A DNA stretch of 64,000 bases, taken from contig CAZSSB010000008.1 in NCBI GenBank assembly GCA_964609245.1, positions 28,747-92,746 on the forward strand, read 5' to 3'. Positions 57,142 to 64,000 of this stretch are shown in pieces. Position numbers and translations under genes: made by a program. The DNA comes from JAFGCY01 sp964609245 (GTDB taxonomy: Bacteria > 4484-113 > JAFGCY01). The first letter of the stretch is position 1. The number at the start of each line of letters is the position of its first letter. The notes beneath the pieces were generated by a model, which was given only the letters and a program-made list of their open reading frames with translations, had not been told where the DNA came from and made no database searches.

Positions 57142-57555
57142 ATGGCGATCAATAAACAGCGCGCGATAAGGCTGGAGCAAGTGCCGACCAGGAGCAAGCC
57201 GGATGTGGACCCCCGGGTCTGTCCCGCCTGCGGCGGCGAATGCGTGCGCGGCGATTTCTCCTCGGTCGCCAACTTCGGCGTGACCCGCGAGCCCCACTTC
57301 GTCACCAGCTACGGCTGGATGCAGGTCAAGTACGACCGCGCGACCGCCGTCGACGCCTTCATGTGCCTCAGCTGCGGGCTGGTGCGCTTCTACGGCCGCA
57401 ATCCGCTGGCCGTGCTCGACCCGCTGGAGCGCCAGCAGCACCTGCGTCGGGGCGACCCGGCGCTGGACAAGAAGCTCAGCCGCGAGGAGAAGCGGCGCAA
57501 GGAGCTGGAGCAGAAGGGGCTACCGCTGGACTCGGACGAGCACGTCGGCGTCTGA
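57142..57555 (+). CDS. Zinc-ribbon protein of unknown function
   Basis: 137 aa. Two CxxC knuckles, VCPACGGECV (about residue 27) and FMCLSCGLVRFYG (about 75), form a zinc ribbon with a 45-residue insert. The C-terminal third is highly charged and helical (LDKKLSREEKRRKELEQKG). Cytoplasmic. TAGTAT at 57121-57126 is 15 nt before the ATG. It lies 23 nt upstream of the peptidase gene, which has its own promoter. Role unknown; nucleic-acid binding is possible. Confidence 0.72.
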   Translation: MAINKQRAIRLEQVPTRSKPDVDPRVCPACGGECVRGDFSSVANFGVTREPHFVTSYGWMQVKYDRATAVDAFMCLSCGLVRFYGRNPLAVLDPLERQQHLRRGDPALDKKLSREEKRRKELEQKGLPLDSDEHVGV

Positions 57556-57566
57556 TCGGCTGACGG

Positions 57567-57572
57567 TAGAAT
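57567..57572 (+). promoter_or_regulatory. -10 box of the M20-type peptidase gene, leaderless arrangement
   Basis: TAGAAT ends 6 nt before the ATG at 57579. Confidence 0.5.
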
Positions 57573-57578
57573 CATCCC

Positions 57579-59180
57579 ATGCAGGACTGGCCCCAGATCG
57601 GCGAGCGCGTCATCGCGCTGACCGAGCGGCTGGTCGCGGTGCCCTCGGTGGTCGATACCGACGGTGAGGCGGCGGTCGCCGACCTGCTGGCGACCTATCT
57701 GCGCGAGCAGGCCGCAGATCTGCCGGGCATTGAAGTGACCCTCACCGAAGTGCCCAAACCCACGGCCTGCCGCGCGGTGATGGCCTATGCGCCAGCGCCT
57801 ACCGAAACCCGCCGCGCGCTGGTGCTGATGGGCCACATCGACACGGTGGGGCTGGAGCCCTACGGGTCGCTGGCGGAGAGTGCGCTGGACAGTGCGGCGC
57901 TGAAGAAGCGCTTCGCGTCCGGCGATGACCCGGCGGTCGCCGCCGCGGCGCTCAGCGACGACTGGGCCTTCGGCCGCGGCTGGCTGGACATGAAGGGCGG
58001 GGTGGCGGCGATCTGCGAGGTCTTCCTGCGCGAGGCGCGCCTGAGAAAGCTCAGCGCCCACCTGATCCTGCTGCTGACCCCCGACGAGGAGAGCGCCAGC
58101 CGCGGGCTCAGAGCCCTGATGCCCGGCCTGCGCGAACTGCTGACCAAGCGGGGCCTTGACCTTGGCCACGTGGTCAACGCGGACTACGTCTCGCCGCTGA
58201 CCGCCGGGGACGAGCGCCGCTACTTCTACTCCGGCGTGGTGGGCAAGCTGCTGGTGGGCCTCTCCGTCTTCGGACGGCAGGCCCACGTCGGCGGCACCTT
58301 CGAGGGGGTCAACGCCAGCGCGCTGGGCGGCTTTCTGGCCTACGCCCTGGAGCACGACCGCCGGCTGCTGGCGGGTGTCGGGGGTGAATGGCTGCCGCCG
58401 CCGACGGTGCTGCACGTCGCCGACCGCCGGGACCGCTACGACGTGATGACGGTGGACAGCGCCGAGCTGTACCTGAACGTATTCCACCTGGCCCCCGAGC
58501 CTGCCGCCTGGTGGCGCGGGCTGATGCACGAGGTCCGGCGGCTGGTCCGGCGCTACGACCGCGAGCTGCGGCGCCGCTATCAGCGCTTCGTCGCCCGGGC
58601 CGACCTTGAGCTGCCGCGCTATCAGCCGCGCCCGGAGGTCATCGACTACGCCGAGCTGCTCGGCCGCGTCGCCGCGCCGGGGGTGGACACCGCCGCGCTG
58701 GTGGACCGTCTCAGGGCCGAGGCGCATGAGAAGTACCAGGACGAGCGCCAGCGGGCGCTGAGCGTGATCCGCGGGCTTGAGGCCCAGCTGCCGCCGGGCC
58801 GTCCGCTGGTTGTCGTGTCGCTGCTGCCGCCGTTCTACCCCGCGCAGCTGAGCGCCCCCCGCGAGGAACGGACGGCGCGGCTGGTCGCTCTGGCCGGTGA
58901 GCAGGGACTCAAGCACCGCCGGGCCTACCCGTATATCTCCGATATGAGCTACTTCAGCTTCGTTCCGCAAAGCGGCCTTGAGCACTGGGCCGCCCAGAGC
59001 CCGCTGTGGTTCGACGCGGATGAACTGGAACTGTACCGGGCTCTGGCCTGTCCGGTCTGCAACATCGGGCCGTGGGGCGCCGGCGCGCACACCGCCGAGG
59101 AGCGCGTGCACCTGCCATTCCTGCGCACTGAATTGCCGCGGCTGCTCAGCGGGGCGCTCTACGCGCTGGCCCGGGACTAG
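57579..59180 (+). CDS. M20-family metallohydrolase, RocB-like
   Basis: 533 aa, longer than simple M20 peptidases and close to the RocB arginine-utilisation group. Dizinc site motifs: LVLMGHIDTVG (about 87-97), FGRGWLDMKGGVA (about 130-142) and LTPDEESASRG (about 168-178). Dimerisation-type insert SVFGRQAHVGGTFEGVNAS. The C-terminal half contains YPYISDMSYFSF and ACPVCNIGPWG, as in RocB-like proteins. Probably releases amino acids from a peptide or N-acyl substrate in the cytoplasm. Convergent with the next gene through a shared CTAG. Confidence 0.87.
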   Translation: MQDWPQIGERVIALTERLVAVPSVVDTDGEAAVADLLATYLREQAADLPGIEVTLTEVPKPTACRAVMAYAPAPTETRRALVLMGHIDTVGLEPYGSLAESALDSAALKKRFASGDDPAVAAAALSDDWAFGRGWLDMKGGVAAICEVFLREARLRKLSAHLILLLTPDEESASRGLRALMPGLRELLTKRGLDLGHVVNADYVSPLTAGDERRYFYSGVVGKLLVGLSVFGRQAHVGGTFEGVNASALGGFLAYALEHDRRLLAGVGGEWLPPPTVLHVADRRDRYDVMTVDSAELYLNVFHLAPEPAAWWRGLMHEVRRLVRRYDRELRRRYQRFVARADLELPRYQPRPEVIDYAELLGRVAAPGVDTAALVDRLRAEAHEKYQDERQRALSVIRGLEAQLPPGRPLVVVSLLPPFYPAQLSAPREERTARLVALAGEQGLKHRRAYPYISDMSYFSFVPQSGLEHWAAQSPLWFDADELELYRALACPVCNIGPWGAGAHTAEERVHLPFLRTELPRLLSGALYALARD

Positions 59181-59950
59181 CCGCCCGAGCCGCCCGGCTC
59201 TCCCGCCGGCAGCTGCTCGGCGTATTCCACACTGGCCAGATCGTCGATGTCGTAGGCGAGCTCGGCGTCGCTGCTGGGCAGCGCCCGGACGGTGACGCCG
59301 GTCAGCTGCGCGGCGCGGTGCTCCAGCGCCTCGATTCTGAGCCTCCTGAACAGATACGCGAAGACGATCGGCAGGCCCAGCATGATCGCCAGGCGATGGG
59401 GGTACTTGCGGTAGCGGTAGCAGTCCCGGGCCAGGGGCAGGTTGGCCCTCAGCGCCGGGCCGCTGAAGTAGAAGCAGCTGCCCATCGTCGCCTCCAGCCC
59501 GCCGGCGAACCGGGCGAACCTGTTCGGCGCGCCCGGAAAGCGGGCCAGGAAGTCATCGCGGCTGACCAGCGGGGCCGCCAGCTCGCAGCTGTCGCGCGCC
59601 GCGGCGATGTAGCGGCCGAGAATCTCGGCGGTGACGAACGGCAGATCCGGGGAGAGCACGAGGTAGTCGGCGCGCGCCCCGCCGCAGTGGTCGAAGCCGC
59701 GCTCGATGTTGGCCACCAGATCGGGGCCTTCCATCACGAACTCCGCGCCGCCGGCCAGCGCCGCCTCCACGTCGCCGTTGCCGACGGCCACCACGCGGTC
59801 GATCTGCGGGCTCTGGCGCGCGGCCTCGGCGGCGGTATGGAGCAGCAGGCGTCCGCCGACCTGGATCAGCGCCTTGCGCGAGACGCCGGTGTGGCCGCGC
59901 AGGCTGCGCGGCACCGGTCCGCCGGCGGTGATGATCGCGTTAAGGGGCAT
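59177..59950 (-). CDS. MobA-like nucleotidyltransferase
   Basis: 257 aa. The N-terminus MPLNAIITAGGPVPRSLRGH followed by SRKALIQVGGRLLLHTAAEA is the NTP-binding G-x-G and K-x(n)-G pattern of MobA/IspD-like transferases (NTP_transf_3), although the usual GxSxRMG is altered to GGPVPRS. YLVLSPDLPFVTAEIL is the metal-binding aspartate region. It may activate a sugar or cofactor; the substrate cannot be deduced. Preceded by TACAAT 6 nt before the ATG. Confidence 0.78.
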   Translation of the reverse strand: MPLNAIITAGGPVPRSLRGHTGVSRKALIQVGGRLLLHTAAEAARQSPQIDRVVAVGNGDVEAALAGGAEFVMEGPDLVANIERGFDHCGGARADYLVLSPDLPFVTAEILGRYIAAARDSCELAAPLVSRDDFLARFPGAPNRFARFAGGLEATMGSCFYFSGPALRANLPLARDCYRYRKYPHRLAIMLGLPIVFAYLFRRLRIEALEHRAAQLTGVTVRALPSSDAELAYDIDDLASVEYAEQLPAGEPGGSGG

Positions 59951-59956
59951 GGGGCT

Positions 59957-59962
59957 ATTGTA
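59957..59962 (-). promoter_or_regulatory. -10 box of the MobA-like gene, leaderless arrangement
   Basis: TACAAT on the minus strand, 6 nt before the ATG at 59948-59950. Confidence 0.5.
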
Positions 59963-59972
59963 GGGGCCGCCG

Positions 59973-60623
59973 TCAGCCGCCGATCGGCCACAGGACGAAC
60001 ACCGCCACGTCCCATAGCGCGTGCGAGATCAGCCCCGGCCACACCGAGCGGTAGCGCAGGTACATCGCGCCCCAGTACAGCCCGCAGAGCGCCGCCGCCG
60101 CCAGCAGCATCAGGTTGAAGGCCCAGACGTGGACAGCTGCATAGACCGCGCCGGCGATCAGCCAGCCGATCAGCGGCGAAGTGTGTGCGGCCAGCCGGCG
60201 CTGAACGAAGCCACGCCAGAAGACCTCCTCGGCCGGGCCGATCCACATCAGCAGCAGCACCCCGATCAGCCACGGGGCGGCCTGCTCGCGCGTGGCGTAG
60301 ATGCCCATGACCTGCGGCGCGGCGAAGTCGAAGAGCCGCACCGCGATCCAGTGAGCCAGCCAGAAGATCAGATAGAGCTGGGCGGCGGAGGCGATGCCGA
60401 TCAGGATGTGCACGGGCCTGAACGCGTAAGCCTCGCGCAGGCGGCAGCGGTCGATCGTGAGCGCCGCGCTCGCCAGCACGCCCGTCGCCAGCGTCATCGC
60501 CAGCCAGAAGTTGACCCGGCCCGCCGTCCACGGCGAGAACATGACCAGCCACGCCGCGGCCGCCAGCGCGCTGAAGATCAGCGGCCAGGCCAGACCGCGC
60601 TTCCGGTTCGCCTCGAGATCCAT
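59973..60623 (-). CDS. CPBP-family intramembrane metalloprotease
   Basis: 216 aa, six to seven hydrophobic segments. Catalytic motifs of the CPBP/CAAX (Abi) family: GPAEEVFWRGFVQRRL (EExxxR), VYAAVHVWAFNL (second-motif His) and GLISHALWDVAVF (HxxxD/N). In bacteria these proteases process or protect against small peptides; partner unknown. GGGGAAG upstream of the ATG is a possible ribosome-binding site. Divergent from menA. Confidence 0.87.
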   Translation of the reverse strand: MDLEANRKRGLAWPLIFSALAAAAWLVMFSPWTAGRVNFWLAMTLATGVLASAALTIDRCRLREAYAFRPVHILIGIASAAQLYLIFWLAHWIAVRLFDFAAPQVMGIYATREQAAPWLIGVLLLMWIGPAEEVFWRGFVQRRLAAHTSPLIGWLIAGAVYAAVHVWAFNLMLLAAAALCGLYWGAMYLRYRSVWPGLISHALWDVAVFVLWPIGG

Positions 60624-60720
60624 GGTTTGAATGCACTTCCCCGGCGGATGGTAGTATGACGCAAGAGCGCCGCGCGGCGGCGAAGTGACAGCTAGTAACT
60701 ACCCCGCAGAGGAGCAAAAG

Positions 60721-61656
60721 ATGACGGCAGCCACCCTCAGCCGGCAGGTCCGCAACTGGAGCATCGCCGTGCGGCCCTTCGCCTATCCCGCCAGCATCGT
60801 GCCGGTGGTGCTGGGCAGCGTCTTCGCCTGGTTCGCGGGCAGCGCCTTCCACTGGCCGCACTTCATCCTGGCGCTGATCGCCGGCATGCTCTATCACTCC
60901 GGCTGCAATCTGGTCAACGACTACTACGACTTCAAGAGCGGCGTCGACCGCGAGGGCACCTTCGGCGGCAGCGGGATGCTGGTCAGCGGCGCCATGACCC
61001 CGCGCCAGATCGCCGTCGGCGCCGCCGTGGCCCTAAGCCTCGGCACCCTGATCGGGCTCTACTTCCTGTGGCACTTCTCCGGGCAGTACCCGCTGGGCTG
61101 GCCGCTTCTCGCAATCGGCGCGGCGGGGCTGCTGGGCACCATCTTCTATACGGCCAGCCCGGCCAATGCCAAGTACAACGCGCTGGGCGAGCCGCTGGTG
61201 TTCGTCATGATGGGTGTCGGGATGGTGCTGGGAGCCTACTTCGTGCAGGCGGGCACCCTCAGCTGGCCGGCGGTCTGGATCAGCCTGCCGATCGCGTTCA
61301 CCGTGGCCGCCATCCTGCAGGCCAACGACACCCGCGACATCGCCGACGACCGCCTCAGCGGCATCACAACTATCTCGACGCTGGCCGGGCCGACCGGCGC
61401 GCGCGTGTTCTACAGCTTCCTGCTGGTCGCGCCCTACCTGACGGTCATCGTGCTGGTGCTGACCCGCGTCGCGCCCTGGCCGGCGCTCACCGCGCTGATC
61501 ACCCTGCCGCTGGCGATCAAGCTGCTCGCGCTGTTCTGGCGGCTGCGCGACGAGCGCCACGAGCAGCTGGCGATGACGGACGCCATGACCGCCCAGCTGC
61601 ATATGGCGCTCGGACTGACGCTCAGCCTCGGCGTGATCATCGGGAAGCTGTTGTAG
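60721..61656 (+). CDS. menA: UbiA-family prenyltransferase, probably MenA
   Basis: 311 aa from the ATG at 60721, which has AGAGGAG upstream. Eight or nine membrane helices. First Asp-rich motif NLVNDYYDFKSGVD (about residues 63-76), second NDTRDIADD (about 200), both needed for Mg-prenyl-diphosphate binding. Length and the NxxDYYDF form fit 1,4-dihydroxy-2-naphthoate octaprenyltransferase. It would make the menaquinone that feeds the multihaem cytochromes encoded in this window. Related UbiA enzymes cannot be fully excluded; no other men genes lie nearby. Confidence 0.85.
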   Translation: MTAATLSRQVRNWSIAVRPFAYPASIVPVVLGSVFAWFAGSAFHWPHFILALIAGMLYHSGCNLVNDYYDFKSGVDREGTFGGSGMLVSGAMTPRQIAVGAAVALSLGTLIGLYFLWHFSGQYPLGWPLLAIGAAGLLGTIFYTASPANAKYNALGEPLVFVMMGVGMVLGAYFVQAGTLSWPAVWISLPIAFTVAAILQANDTRDIADDRLSGITTISTLAGPTGARVFYSFLLVAPYLTVIVLVLTRVAPWPALTALITLPLAIKLLALFWRLRDERHEQLAMTDAMTAQLHMALGLTLSLGVIIGKLL

Positions 61657-62115
61657 CGGCCGGACCCCGGTGGGGCGGGCGTCCCGCCCGTCATGCGCGG
61701 TGGCGCAAGCGCCCCTGCTTGCGATTCGTGGTAGCAGGGGGCTTCAGCCCATGACGTCCAGCGAGGGGTAGCGGCGGGTTTCAACCCGCCGTCCTGCAAG
61801 CCGCCGGACTGAAGTCCGGCCTACCGGGCAGAGGCCGGACGCCGCGCCTGCCCGCGGCGCAGCTGCTAACCACAGAGATAACAGAGATCACAGAGCGGAA
61901 GGAAGTCTGCCTATACGCCGCCGGTCAACGGTGTCGGTCTGTGCGACTAAGTCCTAGTCTCAACGGCCGGATCTAGGGAGAGAACAGCCGGTCAGCCATC
62001 GGGGGGGGCGGACCGAGTCGGAGTGTCAACCGGGCTGGGAGTGGATTAAGCGCGCCATGGTAGGCTGCTCATGCAGTTGATTGCTGAGCCTTGGATACCT
62101 CAGAGAGGAGCCAAC
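61657..62115. repeat. Intergenic region with REPs and a CCACAGAG repeat
   Basis: REP elements run from 61657 to about 61825 (GGGCGTCCCGCCC, GGGGGCTTCAGCC, GTAG-CGGCGGGTTTCAACCCGCCG, CCGGACTGAAGTCCGG). TAACCACAGAGATAACAGAGATCACAGAG follows at about 61868. From 61900 to 62115 nothing is recognisable and the base composition drops towards the next gene. Confidence 0.75.
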
Positions 62116-62982
62116 ATGTTAGTACTACGGTTTCTGGGAAGCATTGCGACCATCTTCATCATCATCAGCGCATCGCCTGTGCATCATACTCAGACGCGCG
62201 TAGCCATCGCCCGACAGGAAGCGGCGCTTGAGACTGTGAAGCTCAACATGGCCTTTGAAGCCGCTCTCGTGTCCTACATGTCTCTGCGGCGCGGAGAGCC
62301 AGAGACCGCGCTGCGAGACTACTGCAAGGCGAACAGAATCGGCTGGATTCAGACTGCAGACGGCCGATCAGTGGCCATCGAGGACGTAGAGGTCCATGTC
62401 GAGTTCTATGGTGAGCCCTTTACTAGCCCGGGATACTCTGAGTTCCAGGATGAGCTGCTTGTAGTAGACCTCGAAGGCAATCGTAACGAGTATGGCTTCA
62501 CTTCTCCTGTAGCTGTGGGTCTGGACCTAGAAGATGCTGAGTGGTGGGCTTTGGCGAGAGTGGTCCGTTTCAACCACCGCACTTGGCTTGACCGTGCTGA
62601 GCAGATCGTCCAGCAGGAGGACGAGTATGGTCTGACCTCCGGATCCGCCTGCAACACGGCCTACTACAGCTTGGAGCAGGAGTTCGACAAGTATGTCTAT
62701 CCCGGTGCGTATGGCGAGACTACGAAATGGATCGAAGTGCTGGAGGATCTCGCACCCAGAAAGGCGCTGACGTACACCTCAAAAGCTGCGCTCGGCTATC
62801 CTCGTATGCAGGCTATCGTTGTTCGGCGTAGCGACATGTGGATGGGTCCAATTGCGGGCGAGGACGAACTGACCGCTGACCGCATCTTAGAAGGTCATCG
62901 CTTTGTTGACTACACGACCTTGTGGGTGTTAGCAGGTGATACTGCCATCCACATTCCGTACTGGATGACCGTCTACGAGTAA
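62116..62982 (+). CDS. Exported hypothetical protein, lower GC than neighbours
   Basis: 288 aa, ATG at 62116 with AGAGAGGAG upstream. The N-terminal hydrophobic stretch FLGSIATIFIIISAS is a signal anchor. The body is mixed alpha/beta with no recognised motif (EDVEVHVEFYGEPFTSPG, CNTAYYSLEQEFDKYVYPG). Codon use is visibly less GC-biased than in surrounding genes, suggesting transfer. The stop TAA at 62980-62982 is immediately followed by RHS/YD-repeat coding sequence in another frame, so it may be a cargo or immunity-like gene of a rearranged RHS locus; this is inference. Confidence 0.65.
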   Translation: MLVLRFLGSIATIFIIISASPVHHTQTRVAIARQEAALETVKLNMAFEAALVSYMSLRRGEPETALRDYCKANRIGWIQTADGRSVAIEDVEVHVEFYGEPFTSPGYSEFQDELLVVDLEGNRNEYGFTSPVAVGLDLEDAEWWALARVVRFNHRTWLDRAEQIVQQEDEYGLTSGSACNTAYYSLEQEFDKYVYPGAYGETTKWIEVLEDLAPRKALTYTSKAALGYPRMQAIVVRRSDMWMGPIAGEDELTADRILEGHRFVDYTTLWVLAGDTAIHIPYWMTVYE

Positions 62983-64000
62983 CCGTCAGCTATACCTTCG
63001 ACGACAACGGCCGGGCCACCACCATCGCGGACGGGCGGGGCAATGACTGGACGAAGGTGTATGACGCGATGGGGCGGATGACCAGCCTGACCACGCCCGG
63101 TGCGCCGGGCATCCCGCACACCATCACCTACGACGGGAACAGCAACATCATCAAGACCATCGACTTCAAGGGCACCGTCCACTACTACGCCTACGACGGG
63201 CTGAACCGGATGACGGGCCACGGGTCGGACTCGGACGCGGACGACGAGACGTACACCTGGTCGTGCTGCGGGGAGCTGACGGCGTACGTGGACAGCCACG
63301 GGACGGCCTCAATCAGCTACGACGACCTCAGCCGGGTGACGAGCAACACGGACAGCCAGGGCAACCAGGTGCAGTATGAGTACGACGAGATGGGGCGGGT
63401 GGCCAAGGTCACCCCGCCGCAGGGGACGAACTACCGCACGGAGTACACGTACAACAAGAACGGCAGCTTAAGCCAGCTGCGGGTCTACGACAGCGGCAGC
63501 AGCGAGGACACGGCGTACACGTACTCGACCACCTCGGGCAAGCTGACGCAGCGGGACTTCCCGACGGTGAGCAGCACCAACATCCGCACGGCGTACGCTT
63601 ACGACAGTGCGGGGCGGCTTCAGTACGAGACGGTGACGAGGGAGTCGGGGGGCTCGACGAACCTGTATCGGACGGTGTATGCATACAGCTATGCCAGCTA
63701 CCACCGGCAGGTCATCCGCACGGAGCAGGAGCCGCTGATGGCGGCCTGGGAGGACCAGAACCGCGTCACGTACCAGTATGACGGACTGGGGCGGCAGGAC
63801 TTTGAGGAGCGGGAGGACTGGACCGGGGCGGCCTGGGACAACCGCTACGATATCAGCCAGGAGTATGACAAGTGCGGCAATCGCAGCCGCTACCACAAGA
63901 ACGTGGCGGGGGGCCACACGGCGGACTACGGCGTGGCGATGGACTTGAGTTACACTTACAGTACTGTGAACGCGCTGACGGCCATCGCGGATGCTGACGA
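62983..64000 (+). pseudogene. RHS/YD-repeat coding region lacking a 5' start, open at window edge
   Basis: From 62985 one frame reads VSYTFDDNGRATTIADGRGN and continues to the window end with recurrent YD repeats: YDAMGRMTSL, YDGLNRMTGH, YDDLSRVTSN, YEYDEMGRVAKV, YAYDSAGRLQY, YQYDGLGRQ. This is the core of an RHS-type shell protein. Upstream the frame meets a stop at 62937-62939 with no ATG, GTG or TTG before the repeats begin, so the 5' part is missing. It may be an orphan core fragment or a truncated gene. High GC resumes abruptly at about 62983. Confidence 0.8.

Overview
The window is about 64 kb of GC-rich DNA from a diderm bacterium. Diderm character is inferred from several lipobox-bearing proteins, a Slt-type lytic transglycosylase and exported multihaem cytochromes. 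A run of exactly 100 N at 23032-23131, flanked by a 55-bp duplicate, marks it as a draft or metagenome assembly. I cannot assign a phylum from sequence alone. A UbiA/MenA-type prenyltransferase and many c-type cytochromes suggest a quinone-dependent, probably anaerobic or facultative respiratory lifestyle.

Layout. 1-3.6 kb: topA and dprA (minus). 3.9-7.0 kb: a small unknown protein, a TIGR03790-type lipoprotein, and a REP-associated tyrosine transposase (RAYT) embedded in a dense cluster of GTAG-headed palindromes. 7.2-13.5 kb: degenerate transglutaminase-like protein, FMN reductase, bacteriohemerythrin, ffh, and a membrane protein with its PadR regulator. 13.8-24 kb: rimO, a lytic transglycosylase, a four-gene Mn/Zn ABC transporter operon in which both permeases carry a C-terminal winged-helix-like tail, and a saccharopine-dehydrogenase-like gene split by the assembly gap. 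24.3-30.9 kb: a lipoprotein with eight FN3-like repeats and three multihaem cytochromes (12, 4 and 5 haem motifs). 31-38.8 kb: a BaeRF-type protein, mutS, a chagasin-like lipoprotein, a GlcD-like flavoenzyme and a membrane protein, followed by two parS-like sites. 39.3-44.3 kb: a minus-strand electron-transfer locus (29-haem lipoprotein, small membrane protein, 8-haem membrane-anchored cytochrome, cytochrome b, 8-haem lipoprotein). 44.8-54.4 kb: an inverted pair of paralogous cohesin/dockerin-like lipoproteins enclosing an arsR-permease-thioredoxin-ArsF-ArsG operon. 54.6-61.7 kb: pcm, small exported or membrane proteins, a RocB-like peptidase, a MobA-like transferase, a CPBP protease and menA. 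62.1-64 kb: a lower-GC exported protein abutting a 5'-less RHS/YD-repeat region that runs off the window.

Themes. (1) At least a dozen intergenic spaces hold short palindromes that begin with GTAG and have stems of many different sequences but similar loops. Together with the RAYT this looks like an active or recently active REP system. (2) Many genes have a TANNNT -10 box only 6-9 nt before the start codon and no Shine-Dalgarno, implying leaderless mRNAs, while many exported proteins have a strong AGGAGG-like site and a leader. (3) Two multihaem loci, with iron-box-like sites nearby, could form a quinol-to-exterior electron conduit. The parS pair suggests that this part of the chromosome lies in the origin-proximal domain.
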